Source of the DNA: Pelagibacterium flavum
GTDB lineage: Bacteria; Pseudomonadota; Alphaproteobacteria; Rhizobiales; Devosiaceae
NCBI RefSeq assembly: GCF_025854335.1
Contig: NZ_CP107716.1
Location: 2,411,001 to 2,475,000 of the forward strand
Direction: 5' to 3'
DNA length: 64,000 nucleotides
How positions within the stretch are numbered: the first letter of the stretch is position 1; every line of letters begins with the position of its first letter. The translations under genes and the position numbers were made by a program. Shown here piece after piece: positions 51,208-60,093 of the stretch. The notes beneath the pieces were generated by a model that made no database searches, was not told the origin of the DNA, and worked only from the letters and a program-made list of their open reading frames with translations.

Positions 51208-51256
51208 TGTGATTTAAGGAGGATTTGGGTCTCATCGTAGTGACGAAGGAACGAAG

Positions 51257-51643
51257 ATGAGACCCAAATCCTCCAATGCAAAATCGCGGACCAAGGCCCC
51301 TGCGGAAGCCGTGGTAAAGGACATCCGCCGGGCCACCCGGCGGCATTTTTCGGCGGAAGACAAGATCAGGATCGTCCTGGAAGGCTTGCGCGGCGATGAC
51401 AGCATCGCCGAGTTGTGCCGCAAGGAAGGCATCGCCCAGAGCCTGTATTACACCTGGTCGAAGGAATTCATGGAAGCGGGAAAGCGTCGGCTTTCTGGCG
51501 ATACAGCCCGGGCCGCCACCAGCGACGAGGTCAAGGATCTGCGCCGTGAGGCCGGAGCGCTCAAGGAATGTGTTGCCGATCTGACGCTGGAAAACCGTCT
51601 GCTTAAAAAAAGCATGATCGCGGATGGGGACGACGACGCATGA
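51257..51643 (+). CDS. IS3-family transposase OrfA
   Basis: The 128-residue protein has the helix-turn-helix of IS3 OrfA (FSAEDKIRIVLEGLRGDDSI, AELCRKEGIAQSLYYTWSKE). A leucine-rich coiled region follows (LKECVADLTLENRLLKKSMI). It binds the IS ends. The frame overlaps orfB by four bases (ATGA) rather than by the usual slippery site, so orfB may be translated by reinitiation as well as by frameshift. Confidence 0.9.
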   Translation: MRPKSSNAKSRTKAPAEAVVKDIRRATRRHFSAEDKIRIVLEGLRGDDSIAELCRKEGIAQSLYYTWSKEFMEAGKRRLSGDTARAATSDEVKDLRREAGALKECVADLTLENRLLKKSMIADGDDDA

Positions 51644-52620
51644 GGTATCCATCATCCGAGAAGCTCGAGATCATCAGGCTGGTCGAGCAATCCCATCTGC
51701 CAGCAACACGAACGCTCGATAAACTGGGAATCCCACGCCGGACCTTCTACCGCTGGTATGACCGCTACCTCGAAGGCGGCCCAGAGGCGCTGAAAGATCG
51801 GCCATCGGCACCAAGCCGGGTGTGGAACCGTATCCCGCCTGACATCCGCGACCAGATCATCGAGCTGGCGCTGGAACAGTCCGAGCTGAGCCCGAGAGAA
51901 CTGGCCGTGCGCTTCACCGATGAGAAGCGCTACTTCGTGTCGGAGGCCACGGTTTACCGCCTGCTGAAGGCCCAGGACCTGATCACCAGCCCGGCCTATG
52001 TGGTGATCAAGGCCGCCGATCGCTTCCATACCCAGACCACGCGGCCCAACGAGATGTGGCAGACCGATTTTACCTACTTCAAGATCATCGGCTGGGGTTG
52101 GATGTATCTGTCGACTGTGCTCGACGATTACTCGCGCTACATCATCAGCTGGAAGCTGTGCAGCACGATGCGCGCCGAGGACGTCACCGACACGCTGGAT
52201 CTGGCGCTCGCGGCCTCGGACTGCGATCAGGCCCATGTGTGCCACAAACCCCGGCTGCTCAGCGACAACGGCCCCAGCTACATCGCCGGCGACCTGGCCG
52301 AATATATTGAGGCCCAAGCCATGAGCCATGTGCGCGGCGCTCCAATGCATCCCCAGACCCAGGGCAAGATCGAGCGTTGGCATCAGACGCTGAAGAACCG
52401 CATCCTGCTGGAAAACTACTTCCTGCCGGGCGATCTCGAGGCCCAGATCGAGGCGTTCGTCGAGCACTATAACCACCGGCGCTATCACGAGAGCCTGCGC
52501 AATGTGACCCCCGCCGACGCCTACTTCGGCAGAGCCGCCGCCATCATCGAACAGCGAGAAAGGATCAAACGCAAGACAATCGAACATCGGCGCTTGCAGC
52601 ACCGCAAGCTCGCCGCTTAA
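51640..52620 (+). CDS. IS3-family transposase OrfB (DDE integrase)
   Basis: The 326-residue protein has an HTH region (TRTLDKLGIPRRTFYRWYDR) and an rve integrase core with D in EMWQTDFTYFK, D in LLSDNGPSYIAG and E in QGKIERWHQTLKNR. The DDE triad and the frame are intact, so the element could still move. The protein is typical in length. Confidence 0.92.
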   Translation: MRYPSSEKLEIIRLVEQSHLPATRTLDKLGIPRRTFYRWYDRYLEGGPEALKDRPSAPSRVWNRIPPDIRDQIIELALEQSELSPRELAVRFTDEKRYFVSEATVYRLLKAQDLITSPAYVVIKAADRFHTQTTRPNEMWQTDFTYFKIIGWGWMYLSTVLDDYSRYIISWKLCSTMRAEDVTDTLDLALAASDCDQAHVCHKPRLLSDNGPSYIAGDLAEYIEAQAMSHVRGAPMHPQTQGKIERWHQTLKNRILLENYFLPGDLEAQIEAFVEHYNHRRYHESLRNVTPADAYFGRAAAIIEQRERIKRKTIEHRRLQHRKLAA

Positions 52621-52694
52621 TATTAACCCCCAGATGAGGCCAATGCTCCGCTAATCTACACCGCGAGTTGCGCCAAATGTTCTGACGACGGACA

Positions 52695-53891
52695 ATGCAT
52701 GTGGGTGCTTTAGTCTCAGTGGAGTCGCTGTTCGAGAGTTATCGGCGCTGGATCCTCAACACCCGCCCCTATGGAGGCGACGTGACGAAAGAGCTCGAAT
52801 CGATCTCAGCGACTGCAGCGATCGAGCGGCGTCTCTTCGACCAGACGGCCGGCGACGTAATCGGCAATTTCGGCCGATTCGCGGATGCCTTCGACGTGTC
52901 CACCGCCATGCCGCTCGTGCTCTATCTCGCGACCGAGCCGGAGGTCGGCTCCGACCTCGATCGCGCGCTTTCCGTGCTGGAAAGCTATATTCTTCGACGC
53001 GACATCTGTGGCCTGACCACTAAGAACTACAACCGCCTCTTTGTGGGCATCATCGATCGCCTGCGCTCTGCGGAGGGCAACAAGGTCGACGCCCTCTTGC
53101 AGTACCTCTCGAGCCGCCAATCCGACATAGATCGCTGGCCGGACGACATCGAATGGCAGCGAGCCTGGATCGGTCGAGACCAGTACAAGGGATCCCGACA
53201 AGCGAGGCTGAGATATATTTTCGAGGCCATCGAACTTGCCAAGAGAACCGCTCTCAACGAGGACATCGAGATCAAGTCCGCTTTGACCGTCGAGCACATC
53301 ATGCCGCAAAAGTGGCGGACGAATTGGCCGATTCCCGGGTTCGACCATCTCGACGATGATGATGTCGACCCGGACCATGTTGCGGCGAAGATGGAGCGTG
53401 ACAGCGTGATCGACAATATGGGCAACCTGACCCTGTTGACGCATTCGTTGAATGCAAGCGTGTCCAATGGCCCCTATTCGGTCAAAATGCCCGCAGTCCG
53501 ATCTCATTCAAGCCTCGCGCTCAATCGAGAGCTCAATGCTTATAATGAATGGAACGAGACCAGCATCGCTTCCCGCGGACTGGCACTGTTCGGGACGGCC
53601 AAGGGCATTTGGACGGCCCCATGCCGGCCTCCTGCCCCAGAGGCTCCGGAAAATCAGAGCAACCGTCTGCCGGAAGAAGGCACAATGTGCAGATTCAGCT
53701 ACGCGGGCGCCGAATATACCGGCACGGTGATCAACGAACGCCTTGTTGTGAACGGCATCGACACGCCATTCGCGACCTTCTCAGCCGCCTCAAAGGCGAT
53801 CACACAGACAAGCCGGAATGGTTGGAACGACTGGTATGTTCGGGATGCCGTTGGGGGATGGACGTTGGCCGACGACTGGCGAAAGGGTTAG
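52695..53891 (+). pseudogene. GmrSD-type (DUF262/DUF1524) protein lacking its N-terminal DUF262 domain
   Basis: The 398-residue frame begins in the middle of the family (FESYRRWILNTRPYGGDVTK; DICGLTTKNYNRLF). It contains the DUF1524 HNH nuclease with LTVEHIMPQKWR and DNMGNLTLLTHSLNASVSN, and ends with a RAMA/DUF4357-like domain (FSYAGAEYTGTVI, ASKAITQTSRNGWNDWYVRD). The DUF262 part (roughly 250-300 residues, with the nucleotide-sensing DGQQR motif) is absent, and a TGA lies four codons before the ATG. The IS3 end lies 34 bases upstream. GmrSD enzymes cut modified phage DNA. This copy is probably a truncated relic, unless the nuclease part works alone. Confidence 0.8.
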
Positions 53892-54235
53892 CTGGGGCGA
53901 TATAGCGTCGGCCTTGCGCCCTCATTTCAGCCATTCAGACCGCTTTTCCGATTTCCTGAAAGTTGACGTTCCGCGAACAAGCCATACGACGAGGATCAGC
54001 GCCCGACTTTTCGGTCGCTACGCTACCTTCTGAAGCCAGCCATTCGCTGAGAGCTACCTCGTCGGACACAACATTCGCGTACTTCGCAGACGTCTTGCTT
54101 GGTCCATTGTCAAGGGGCAGGATAGCCGAACGCGCCAGCTGAAAAGTGACCAGGTTCCTGTCCCAAGCCCGGGCCGACAGGAGAAGTTGCGCAAGCTCAG
54201 ATGGCCGTGATCCAATTTCAAAGAAGGAGAGAATA
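53892..54235. other. Intergenic region, right edge of the accessory island
   Basis: There is no convincing gene in these 344 bases. A minus-strand open frame crosses it but overlaps the stress-protein gene and has no family resemblance. The promoter of the stress-protein gene is probably here. Confidence 0.4.
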
Positions 54236-54670
54236 TTGTACAAACACATTTTCATTGCGACGGACGGTTCAGAGATGGCAAGTCGCGGCCTCAACCATGG
54301 CCTGAAACTTGCGGCATCCATTGGTGCTAAAGTCACGATTGTCTCGGTCACCGACATCTGGGCTTCCGGGGCCCTTGCCGAGGCGGATGCGAACGCGATC
54401 GCGAGCTATGAGGAGGCTATGGGTCAAGCCATCAAGGAAATCCTGAGCGAGGCGGGCCGGAGAGCGGAGGCGGAAGGCGTGCAGTACGAAACCCTGCATA
54501 TCCCAAACCGATATGCCGCGGATGCGATCGTTGAAACCGCCCAGAATCTGGGAGCCGATCTCATCGTTATGGCGTCCCACGGGCGCCGCGGCTTTCGCAA
54601 GATGCTTTTGGGCAGCCAAACCAATGAGGTCCTGACCACAAGCACAATCCCGGTTCTCGTCGTGCGGTGA
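54236..54670 (+). CDS. Universal stress protein (UspA family)
   Basis: The 144-residue protein has the Usp fold: HIFIATDGSEMASRGLNHGL at the N-terminus and the ATP-binding motif GADLIVMASHGRRGFRKMLL, GSQTNEVLTTSTIPVLVVR at the C-terminus (G-2x-G-9x-G-S/T type). Such proteins act in stress survival in the cytoplasm. The start is a TTG (54236) behind AAGGAG; no ATG fits. It stands alone, next to the cytochrome gene. Confidence 0.9.
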   Translation: MYKHIFIATDGSEMASRGLNHGLKLAASIGAKVTIVSVTDIWASGALAEADANAIASYEEAMGQAIKEILSEAGRRAEAEGVQYETLHIPNRYAADAIVETAQNLGADLIVMASHGRRGFRKMLLGSQTNEVLTTSTIPVLVVR

Positions 54671-54835
54671 TCGCGCTAGATCCGGTCGGAGCCGGCTTGT
54701 AACCGGACGCGAAATCGCCAATCACGCCTTGGTGATGGCAAGGCCCAGAGCGGCGCTACTGCACCCGCTCTGGGTTGACTGCAAAAATGCCTGCCGGCAG
54801 TGGGCGCATGCGCCAGCAATTCCACGAGCCCGTCC

Positions 54836-55894
54836 CTAGCGGGGCCTTTCTCCTATTTCCACCTGCTTTCCTGATGCTGCAGACAGATCCACGATGCTGT
54901 CATAGAGCAGTTGCAGGGCGTAGTGGGGATTGTGCGCATAGGCGCCTGGGTCGCCGGTGACGAATGCAAAATTGTAGCTGGCGCGCAAAAGGCGCGGCGT
55001 CCAGGCCGTATAAGGTGATCCGGCGCCTTCCTCTCCTTCGGCCAACATGAAATAGGGATAGCGCTCCACATAGGCGATTTGCTCTCCCGAGACCTCGATC
55101 GAATAGTGCTCAATGGCGTCGAGAAGCATGGTTTTCAATCCGTCGATTTCCGTGTGGATGCCGGTGGCGGTGTCGCCGTCGCCATCGAAATCGGGTTCGG
55201 ATGTGCGAATAGCCCTCGGAGACTCGGTGCCGTGACAGCGCGCACAGGTTTCGGTCTGGACTTCGAGCGTGTGCGGATCATGGCAGTCGGTACAGGTGGA
55301 AAACCGGGCGACATGCTGGAACCGGGTCATATAGCTCTTGCCCGGATACTGATAGCCGCCGCCAACCTGACTGCCGAAGAGAGTGGCGGCGGCGACCGCG
55401 TAGTGGGGATTGATAAAGCCCAAGCCGGGATCAACAGTATCGTCCTCGATGCCGCCTGTGGCCGCTGCGACCGCGCCACCAGATTGCCGCCCCTGATGAC
55501 AGCTCAGGCATGTAGCCGAGGAGCCGGGATGATCGATATTCATCCCTGATGGAAATTCCACCCTCTCGATTGCTGCTGCGCCGTCGTTGTGACAGGTGGC
55601 GCAATCAACCACACCTCCTGGGGCAATCAAACCTTCAATGCTTCCAGCGACACTCCCGTCGAACCCGTGGTAGTCCCGGAACCCTTCGCCGGAGTGACAC
55701 ATGGCGCAAGTTCCCGGAATCGCCTGCTCCCCCTCCCAGTGACGGAACGAGGGGGACTGTGCATCGGCGTGTCCTGAGCTGAGCCATTGCTGGACAATAC
55801 TCACAGTCGGTTCGCTTTGCTGAGCCCACGCCGCGTTGGGAAATGCTCCGAGAATGGCAAGCACCGTTCCCGTCCTGAGAATAAGAGCAAACAT
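54836..55894 (-). CDS. Exported five-heme cytochrome c family protein
   Basis: The 352-residue protein has a signal peptide (ILRTGTVLAILGAFPNAAWA, then QQSEP). Five CxxCH heme sites follow in order: CAMCH, CATCH, CLSCH, CTDCH and CARCH, with extra histidines for axial ligands (HGFDG, NPHYA, HDPHT). It should carry electrons in the periplasm. AAAGGG precedes the ATG by six bases. It is divergent from the nqr operon with 117 bases between starts, so the two may share control and an electron path. The partner and reaction are unknown. Confidence 0.85.
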   Translation of the reverse strand: MFALILRTGTVLAILGAFPNAAWAQQSEPTVSIVQQWLSSGHADAQSPSFRHWEGEQAIPGTCAMCHSGEGFRDYHGFDGSVAGSIEGLIAPGGVVDCATCHNDGAAAIERVEFPSGMNIDHPGSSATCLSCHQGRQSGGAVAAATGGIEDDTVDPGLGFINPHYAVAAATLFGSQVGGGYQYPGKSYMTRFQHVARFSTCTDCHDPHTLEVQTETCARCHGTESPRAIRTSEPDFDGDGDTATGIHTEIDGLKTMLLDAIEHYSIEVSGEQIAYVERYPYFMLAEGEEGAGSPYTAWTPRLLRASYNFAFVTGDPGAYAHNPHYALQLLYDSIVDLSAASGKQVEIGERPR

Positions 55895-56011
55895 TGCTAT
55901 CCCTTTCGGTTTGCGCCAAACATGCCCAAATGCTAGGCCTTTGGGATTGATCGAGGTCAAGGTCGCCTGTCCCTGAACGTGCATGGTGGCGTTTGCAACC
56001 GGTGAGGTCAA

Positions 56012-57259
56012 ATGAGAATTGCTTTGCGGCGGGGCCTGACCGTGCCCCTCAAGGGTACGCCCGAACCTAAGGTCGACCGGGCCGTGGAGGTTACGCGCGT
56101 TGGGCTCCTCGGCCATGATCTCGGCGGGATCAGGGCCGAAATGCTCGTCGAGCCCTCAGAGCGGGTCAGTATCGGTACGCCGCTCTTCAGGGCCCGCAAC
56201 AACCCCCGTCTCGTTTTCTGTTCTCCGGTTTCAGGCGAGATCGAGCGCGTCGAGTTCGGTGCGCGTCGCAGGCTCAGTGAGGTCAGCATCCTCAATGACG
56301 GCGAAGACCGGCGCATGGAGTTCGATGCGGCAATTGCATCCACCCAAAAAGGTTTGCGCGAGTTGTTGTTAGCGTGCGGCCAATGGCCGGCGCTGCGAGC
56401 ACGGCCCTTTGATCGGATCGCCGATCCTGACGGCGAGGCCCAGGCCATCTTCGTGACCGCAATCGATACGGCACCCCATGCGCCCGATCCCCGCGCCATC
56501 ATCGATGAACGGCGCGAAGACTTCTCGCGGGGTCTTGCAGCTCTCGCGCTTTTGACGGCGGGGCCGATCTTTCTCTGCCAGGCTGATGGCCTTGCGCTGG
56601 GTGAAGACAGCAAGCAATTGCAGATTGCCCGGTTTTCCGGTCCCCATCCGGCTGGTCTGGTGGGGACCCACATTGCTCAACTTTTCCGGCCGCGAGAGGG
56701 GCAGAAGGTTTGGCATATCGGATATCAAGACGTCATTGCCATTGGTCACCTTCTTGCGACCGGCAGAATTGATCCCTTTCGGGTCATTGCCCTGTCCGGC
56801 CCGGGACTGCGCAATCCGCGGCTCGCACAGGTCCCGCTGGGCGCTGACCTGCATGCCCTGACGCGGGCAGATCTGACCCCGGGGTCGAAAACGATCCTTT
56901 CCGGCTCGCTGATTGCGGGTCGCGAGAGCGCCTTTCTTGGACGTTACGATCGACAGGTAACCATCATCGAGCGCCGTCAGCCGGCGCGATCTCACTGGCT
57001 GGTCGAAGCGCTGCGCAAGGCGCAAAAGCCGGCGCCCTTCATCCCCACACAAGCACTTGAGCAAAGCCTTGGATCCAATGTTCCGGTGGTGCCTTTGCTG
57101 CGGGCCCTTTCAATCACCGATGTGGAAGCGGCGGAAAGGCTTGGCTGCGCCTGGCTTGCCGAAGAGGATATGGCACTGGCGACCTATCTGACGGGCGGGC
57201 AGACCGACTTTGGCCAAAGGCTGAGGATGGTGCTGGACAGTCTGGAGGCGGGGGCATGA
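56012..57259 (+). CDS. nqrA: Na+-translocating NADH:quinone reductase subunit A-like
   Basis: The 415-residue protein has NqrA landmarks: the N-terminal LRRGLTVPLKGTPEP, GLLGHDLGGIRAEMLV, PRLVFCSPVSGEIERVEFGA, and GTHIAQLFRPREGQKVWHIG, YQDVIAIGHLLATG. NqrA is the soluble quinone-side subunit of the complex on the cytoplasmic face. It is slightly shorter than typical members (about 445 residues). It starts the nqrABCDEF-apbE-nqrM operon, whose genes overlap or nearly touch. Confidence 0.88.
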   Translation: MRIALRRGLTVPLKGTPEPKVDRAVEVTRVGLLGHDLGGIRAEMLVEPSERVSIGTPLFRARNNPRLVFCSPVSGEIERVEFGARRRLSEVSILNDGEDRRMEFDAAIASTQKGLRELLLACGQWPALRARPFDRIADPDGEAQAIFVTAIDTAPHAPDPRAIIDERREDFSRGLAALALLTAGPIFLCQADGLALGEDSKQLQIARFSGPHPAGLVGTHIAQLFRPREGQKVWHIGYQDVIAIGHLLATGRIDPFRVIALSGPGLRNPRLAQVPLGADLHALTRADLTPGSKTILSGSLIAGRESAFLGRYDRQVTIIERRQPARSHWLVEALRKAQKPAPFIPTQALEQSLGSNVPVVPLLRALSITDVEAAERLGCAWLAEEDMALATYLTGGQTDFGQRLRMVLDSLEAGA

Positions 57260-58041
57260 GAGCCGGCGTATGGCACCGGGACACGATTTCCTGGATGATC
57301 GCGGCGGCGGCGCTTCCTGCTGCTGCGGCAGCGATCGGTGCATTCGGCCCGGTTGCTCTCTGGCACATGGTCCTGACACTGATCGTCGTGATTGCCTGGC
57401 AACTGGTCTTTCTGTGGGCTCGCGCACAACCGGTCTCTCCGATCGCACTTGTCACTGCAATTGCCGTGGGCATCCTGGCTCCGGGCGATTTCGCCCCCTG
57501 GCAGATTGTGCTCGCGGCGAGTTTCGGCACGGTCATCGGCGAACAGGTGTTTGGTGGATGGGGGCGAAACATCGTCAATTCCGCCGTGGCAACGCTTGCC
57601 TTTCTTTTTTTCGCTTTCCCGCAAACAGATATCGACGCCGGAGGGCTGCTCCTCGCTTTTGCCGTCCTTCCGGGGGCACTCTTGCTGATGGCGACTGGCA
57701 TCCTCTCCTGGCAAATCGTCATATCGTCGATCATCGGGTCGGTTCTTGTTTCGGTCGTCCTCGGACACGATCCGTTGCTCATCTTCACCCAGGGCAGCCT
57801 GATGTTCGGCCTGGTGTTTCTGGTCGGAGATCCTGTGGCGTCTTCGGCAACCCGGATCGGTCGCTGGGCCTATGGATTTGGCGCCGGTGCTCTTCTGGCG
57901 CTTTTTGGCTGGCGGGACACGGGCTTTGATGGTCCGCAAGCCATAATCTTTGCGACGCTTGTCGTTTCCCTGTTTGCTCCCCTTATCGATGCTGCAGTCA
58001 TCGCGGCAATAAAACGGTCATGGAGGCCCCGCAATGGCTGA
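57256..58041 (+). CDS. nqrB: NqrB/RnfD-type membrane subunit, short form without the usual FMN site
   Basis: The 261-residue protein has about eight membrane segments and NqrB-like landmarks: FGTVIGEQVFGGWGRNIVNS, AFLFFAFPQ, LVGDPVASSATRIGRWAYGF and ATLVVSLFAPLIDAAVIAA. Typical NqrB is about 400 residues and carries FMN on the threonine of an SGAT motif. Neither the motif nor the region around it is present here. It overlaps nqrA by four bases and nqrC by eight. It may be a degenerate or variant subunit of a modified NQR. Confidence 0.75.
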   Translation: MRAGVWHRDTISWMIAAAALPAAAAAIGAFGPVALWHMVLTLIVVIAWQLVFLWARAQPVSPIALVTAIAVGILAPGDFAPWQIVLAASFGTVIGEQVFGGWGRNIVNSAVATLAFLFFAFPQTDIDAGGLLLAFAVLPGALLLMATGILSWQIVISSIIGSVLVSVVLGHDPLLIFTQGSLMFGLVFLVGDPVASSATRIGRWAYGFGAGALLALFGWRDTGFDGPQAIIFATLVVSLFAPLIDAAVIAAIKRSWRPRNG

Positions 58042-58840
58042 CCTCAACCCGGTGGCGCGCTGGCGCAATCTGCTTGCCCTGCCCAATGAGAGCCGCACCA
58101 AAACCCTTGCTGTCGCTTTTGCCGTTTCTACGGTTTGCGCGGTTGTCGTCTCGGGCGCGGCGGTGATCCTTGGACCAATCCAGCAGGCCAACCTTGCCGC
58201 CGAACAGGCTGCGCGGATGGAGGAAATGCTGGCCTCGATGCCCGAAATGGCGGCGCTGATCGAAGAGGCGGGCGGTGACAGTCTCGAGAAGATCGTGGTC
58301 GACCTGCGCACCGGCCAAATTGCAGAAGATGTTGACCCCGAGACTTCTGATGCCGCGGCAGCGCGCGACGATCCGGAAACCTCAACGGTTCTTTCCGCTG
58401 AGGAGGACATCGCCGGAATCGGTCGCCGCCCCGATCTGGTGCCCATTCACGTCCTGCGTGAGGCAGGGCAATTGCGTCTGGTTATCTTGCCCATCTCCGG
58501 CGCCGGCTATCAGTCGGTCATAAGGGCCAATCTTGCTCTTGAGGGCGATCTCAACACCGTCGCCGCTTTCTCGGTGACCGAGCAGGGGGAGACGCCCGGG
58601 CTCGGGGCACGGATCGAGGAGCCCGCCTGGCAGTCGCTCTGGCCAGGCAAGCATCTTGTCGGGCCGGAGGGTGACATTCGGCTCGATGTCGTGCGCGGTC
58701 GGGCGACGACCGAATTCGAGATCGACGGGATAACCGGGGCGACGCGAACCGGAAACGGTATCACCAATGCCGTGCACTTCTGGCTGGGGCCGAACGGGTT
58801 CGGTCCGGTGCTCGACAACCTTGCGCGCGGAGAGCTTTGA
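58034..58840 (+). CDS. nqrC: Na+-NQR subunit C (FMN-binding)
   Basis: The 268-residue protein has one N-terminal membrane segment (TLAVAFAVSTVCAVVVSGAA) and a periplasmic FMN-binding domain. The flavinylation motif is DGITGATRTGNGI near residue 240, where the threonine takes FMN by a phosphoester link from ApbE. GETPGLGARIEEPAW is also typical. It passes electrons from the cytoplasmic to the periplasmic side in the complex. Confidence 0.9.
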   Translation: MADLNPVARWRNLLALPNESRTKTLAVAFAVSTVCAVVVSGAAVILGPIQQANLAAEQAARMEEMLASMPEMAALIEEAGGDSLEKIVVDLRTGQIAEDVDPETSDAAAARDDPETSTVLSAEEDIAGIGRRPDLVPIHVLREAGQLRLVILPISGAGYQSVIRANLALEGDLNTVAAFSVTEQGETPGLGARIEEPAWQSLWPGKHLVGPEGDIRLDVVRGRATTEFEIDGITGATRTGNGITNAVHFWLGPNGFGPVLDNLARGEL

Positions 58841-58843
58841 GCG

Positions 58844-59500
58844 ATGAACGCGCTGCGTACCCTTTACGGTCCCATCATCGACAACAATCCTGTCACGCTG
58901 CAGATCCTTGGAATCTGTTCGGCCCTCGCAGTGACAACGTCGATGTCGACAGCGGCGATCATGTGCCTTGCGCTGACCGCCGTTCTGATCACAGGTAGCG
59001 CGATTATTTCGCTGATCAGGCGGCACATTCCCACCTCGATCCGGCTGATCGTCCAGATTACCATCATCGCCTCACTGGTGATCGTAGCCGATCAGATCAT
59101 TGAAGCCTTCGCCTTCGAAATGAGCCAGCGCCTTTCGATCTTTGTGGGACTGATCGTCACCAACTGCCTGGTGCTTGGCCGGGCCGAGGCGTTTGCCATG
59201 CACAATCCGCCCGCGCCCTCGATGCTCGACGCACTGGGAAATGGGCTGGGCTATTCGCTGGTGCTGCTGATCGTGGGATTTTTTCGCGAACTGTTTGGCG
59301 CCGGCACGCTATTCGGCCAGACGGTTTTTCTTACCATCTATGACGGGGGTTGGTTTGTTCCGCTCAATCTGATGCTGCTTGCGCCCAGCGCATTTTTCGT
59401 CCTCGGCCTGCTGATTTGGGCCATTCGCTCGGTCCGCACTGCCCAAGTGGAGCCGGTTGACTTCGATCTTGAACCGGGAACCAAGGAGAGAGCGAAGTGA
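58844..59500 (+). CDS. nqrD: Na+-NQR subunit D
   Basis: The 218-residue protein has six membrane segments. The family motifs [20 protein letters not shown] (with the conserved cysteine that helps bind the membrane iron-sulfur cluster), [20 protein letters not shown] and [13 protein letters not shown] are present. It starts three bases after nqrC and overlaps nqrE by four. With NqrE it forms the core of the ion and electron path. Confidence 0.93.
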   Translation: MNALRTLYGPIIDNNPVTLQILGICSALAVTTSMSTAAIMCLALTAVLITGSAIISLIRRHIPTSIRLIVQITIIASLVIVADQIIEAFAFEMSQRLSIFVGLIVTNCLVLGRAEAFAMHNPPAPSMLDALGNGLGYSLVLLIVGFFRELFGAGTLFGQTVFLTIYDGGWFVPLNLMLLAPSAFFVLGLLIWAIRSVRTAQVEPVDFDLEPGTKERAK

Positions 59501-60093
59501 TCGACCTCTTCCTGCGATCGGTCTTTGCGGAAAACCTCGCGCTGAGCTTCTTTCTGGGCATCTGCACGTTTCTTGCCGTCTCCAAACGCCTCGAAACGGC
59601 TGTCGGTTTGGGAATTGCCCTGACTGTGGTCCAGACGATCACCGTGCCCCTCAACTTCCTTATCTTTTCCTATCTGCTTCAACCCGACACCTGGGTGGCT
59701 CTGGGCCTGGGCAGCTTTGATCTCACATTCCTCAACCTGATTGCCTTCATTGGCGTCATTGCCGCGATGGTGCAAATCCTCGAGCTGGTTCTCGACCGGT
59801 TCGTCCCAGCGCTCTATCGCGCCCTCGGGATTTACCTGCCGCTGATTACAGTCAACTGCGCCATCCTCGGGGGATCGCTGTTCATGGTGGAACGGGGATA
59901 TGATTTCGGCGAAAGTGTCGTGTTCGGCTTTGGCAGTGGGGTCGGTTGGGCGCTGGCCATCATGGCTCTTGCCGCGCTGCGAGAGCGGCTCAATTATGCC
60001 GACATCCCCGATGGTCTGCGCGGTCTCGGTATGGCTTTCATTGTTACGGGCCTGCTCTCGATGGGGTTTACGGCGTTCGCGGGGATAGGCTGA
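59497..60093 (+). CDS. nqrE: Na+-NQR subunit E
   Basis: The 198-residue protein has six membrane segments and NqrE motifs: [20 protein letters not shown] (conserved cysteine), [37 protein letters not shown] (second cysteine), and [20 protein letters not shown]. NqrD and NqrE are related, inverted subunits. The stop overlaps the nqrF start by one base. Confidence 0.93.
   Translation: MIDLFLRSVFAENLALSFFLGICTFLAVSKRLETAVGLGIALTVVQTITVPLNFLIFSYLLQPDTWVALGLGSFDLTFLNLIAFIGVIAAMVQILELVLDRFVPALYRALGIYLPLITVNCAILGGSLFMVERGYDFGESVVFGFGSGVGWALAIMALAALRERLNYADIPDGLRGLGMAFIVTGLLSMGFTAFAGIG

Larger units (their letters stand above)
51208..52660 (+). mobile_element. IS3-family insertion sequence
   Basis: Imperfect terminal repeats are TGTGATTTAAGGAGGATTTG at 51208 and, read from the right end, TGTAGATTAGCGGAGCATTG ending at 52660; both continue to CTCATC. 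The element, 1453 bp, carries overlapping orfA and orfB. The flanks (GGT on the left, CCG on the right) show no target duplication. This suggests DNA next to it was deleted or rearranged after insertion. Confidence 0.82.

Noticed and set aside
53935..54357. Minus-strand open frame across the island edge and the stress-protein start
   Set aside because: It overlaps the universal stress protein start, has no recognisable domain and no good ribosome site.
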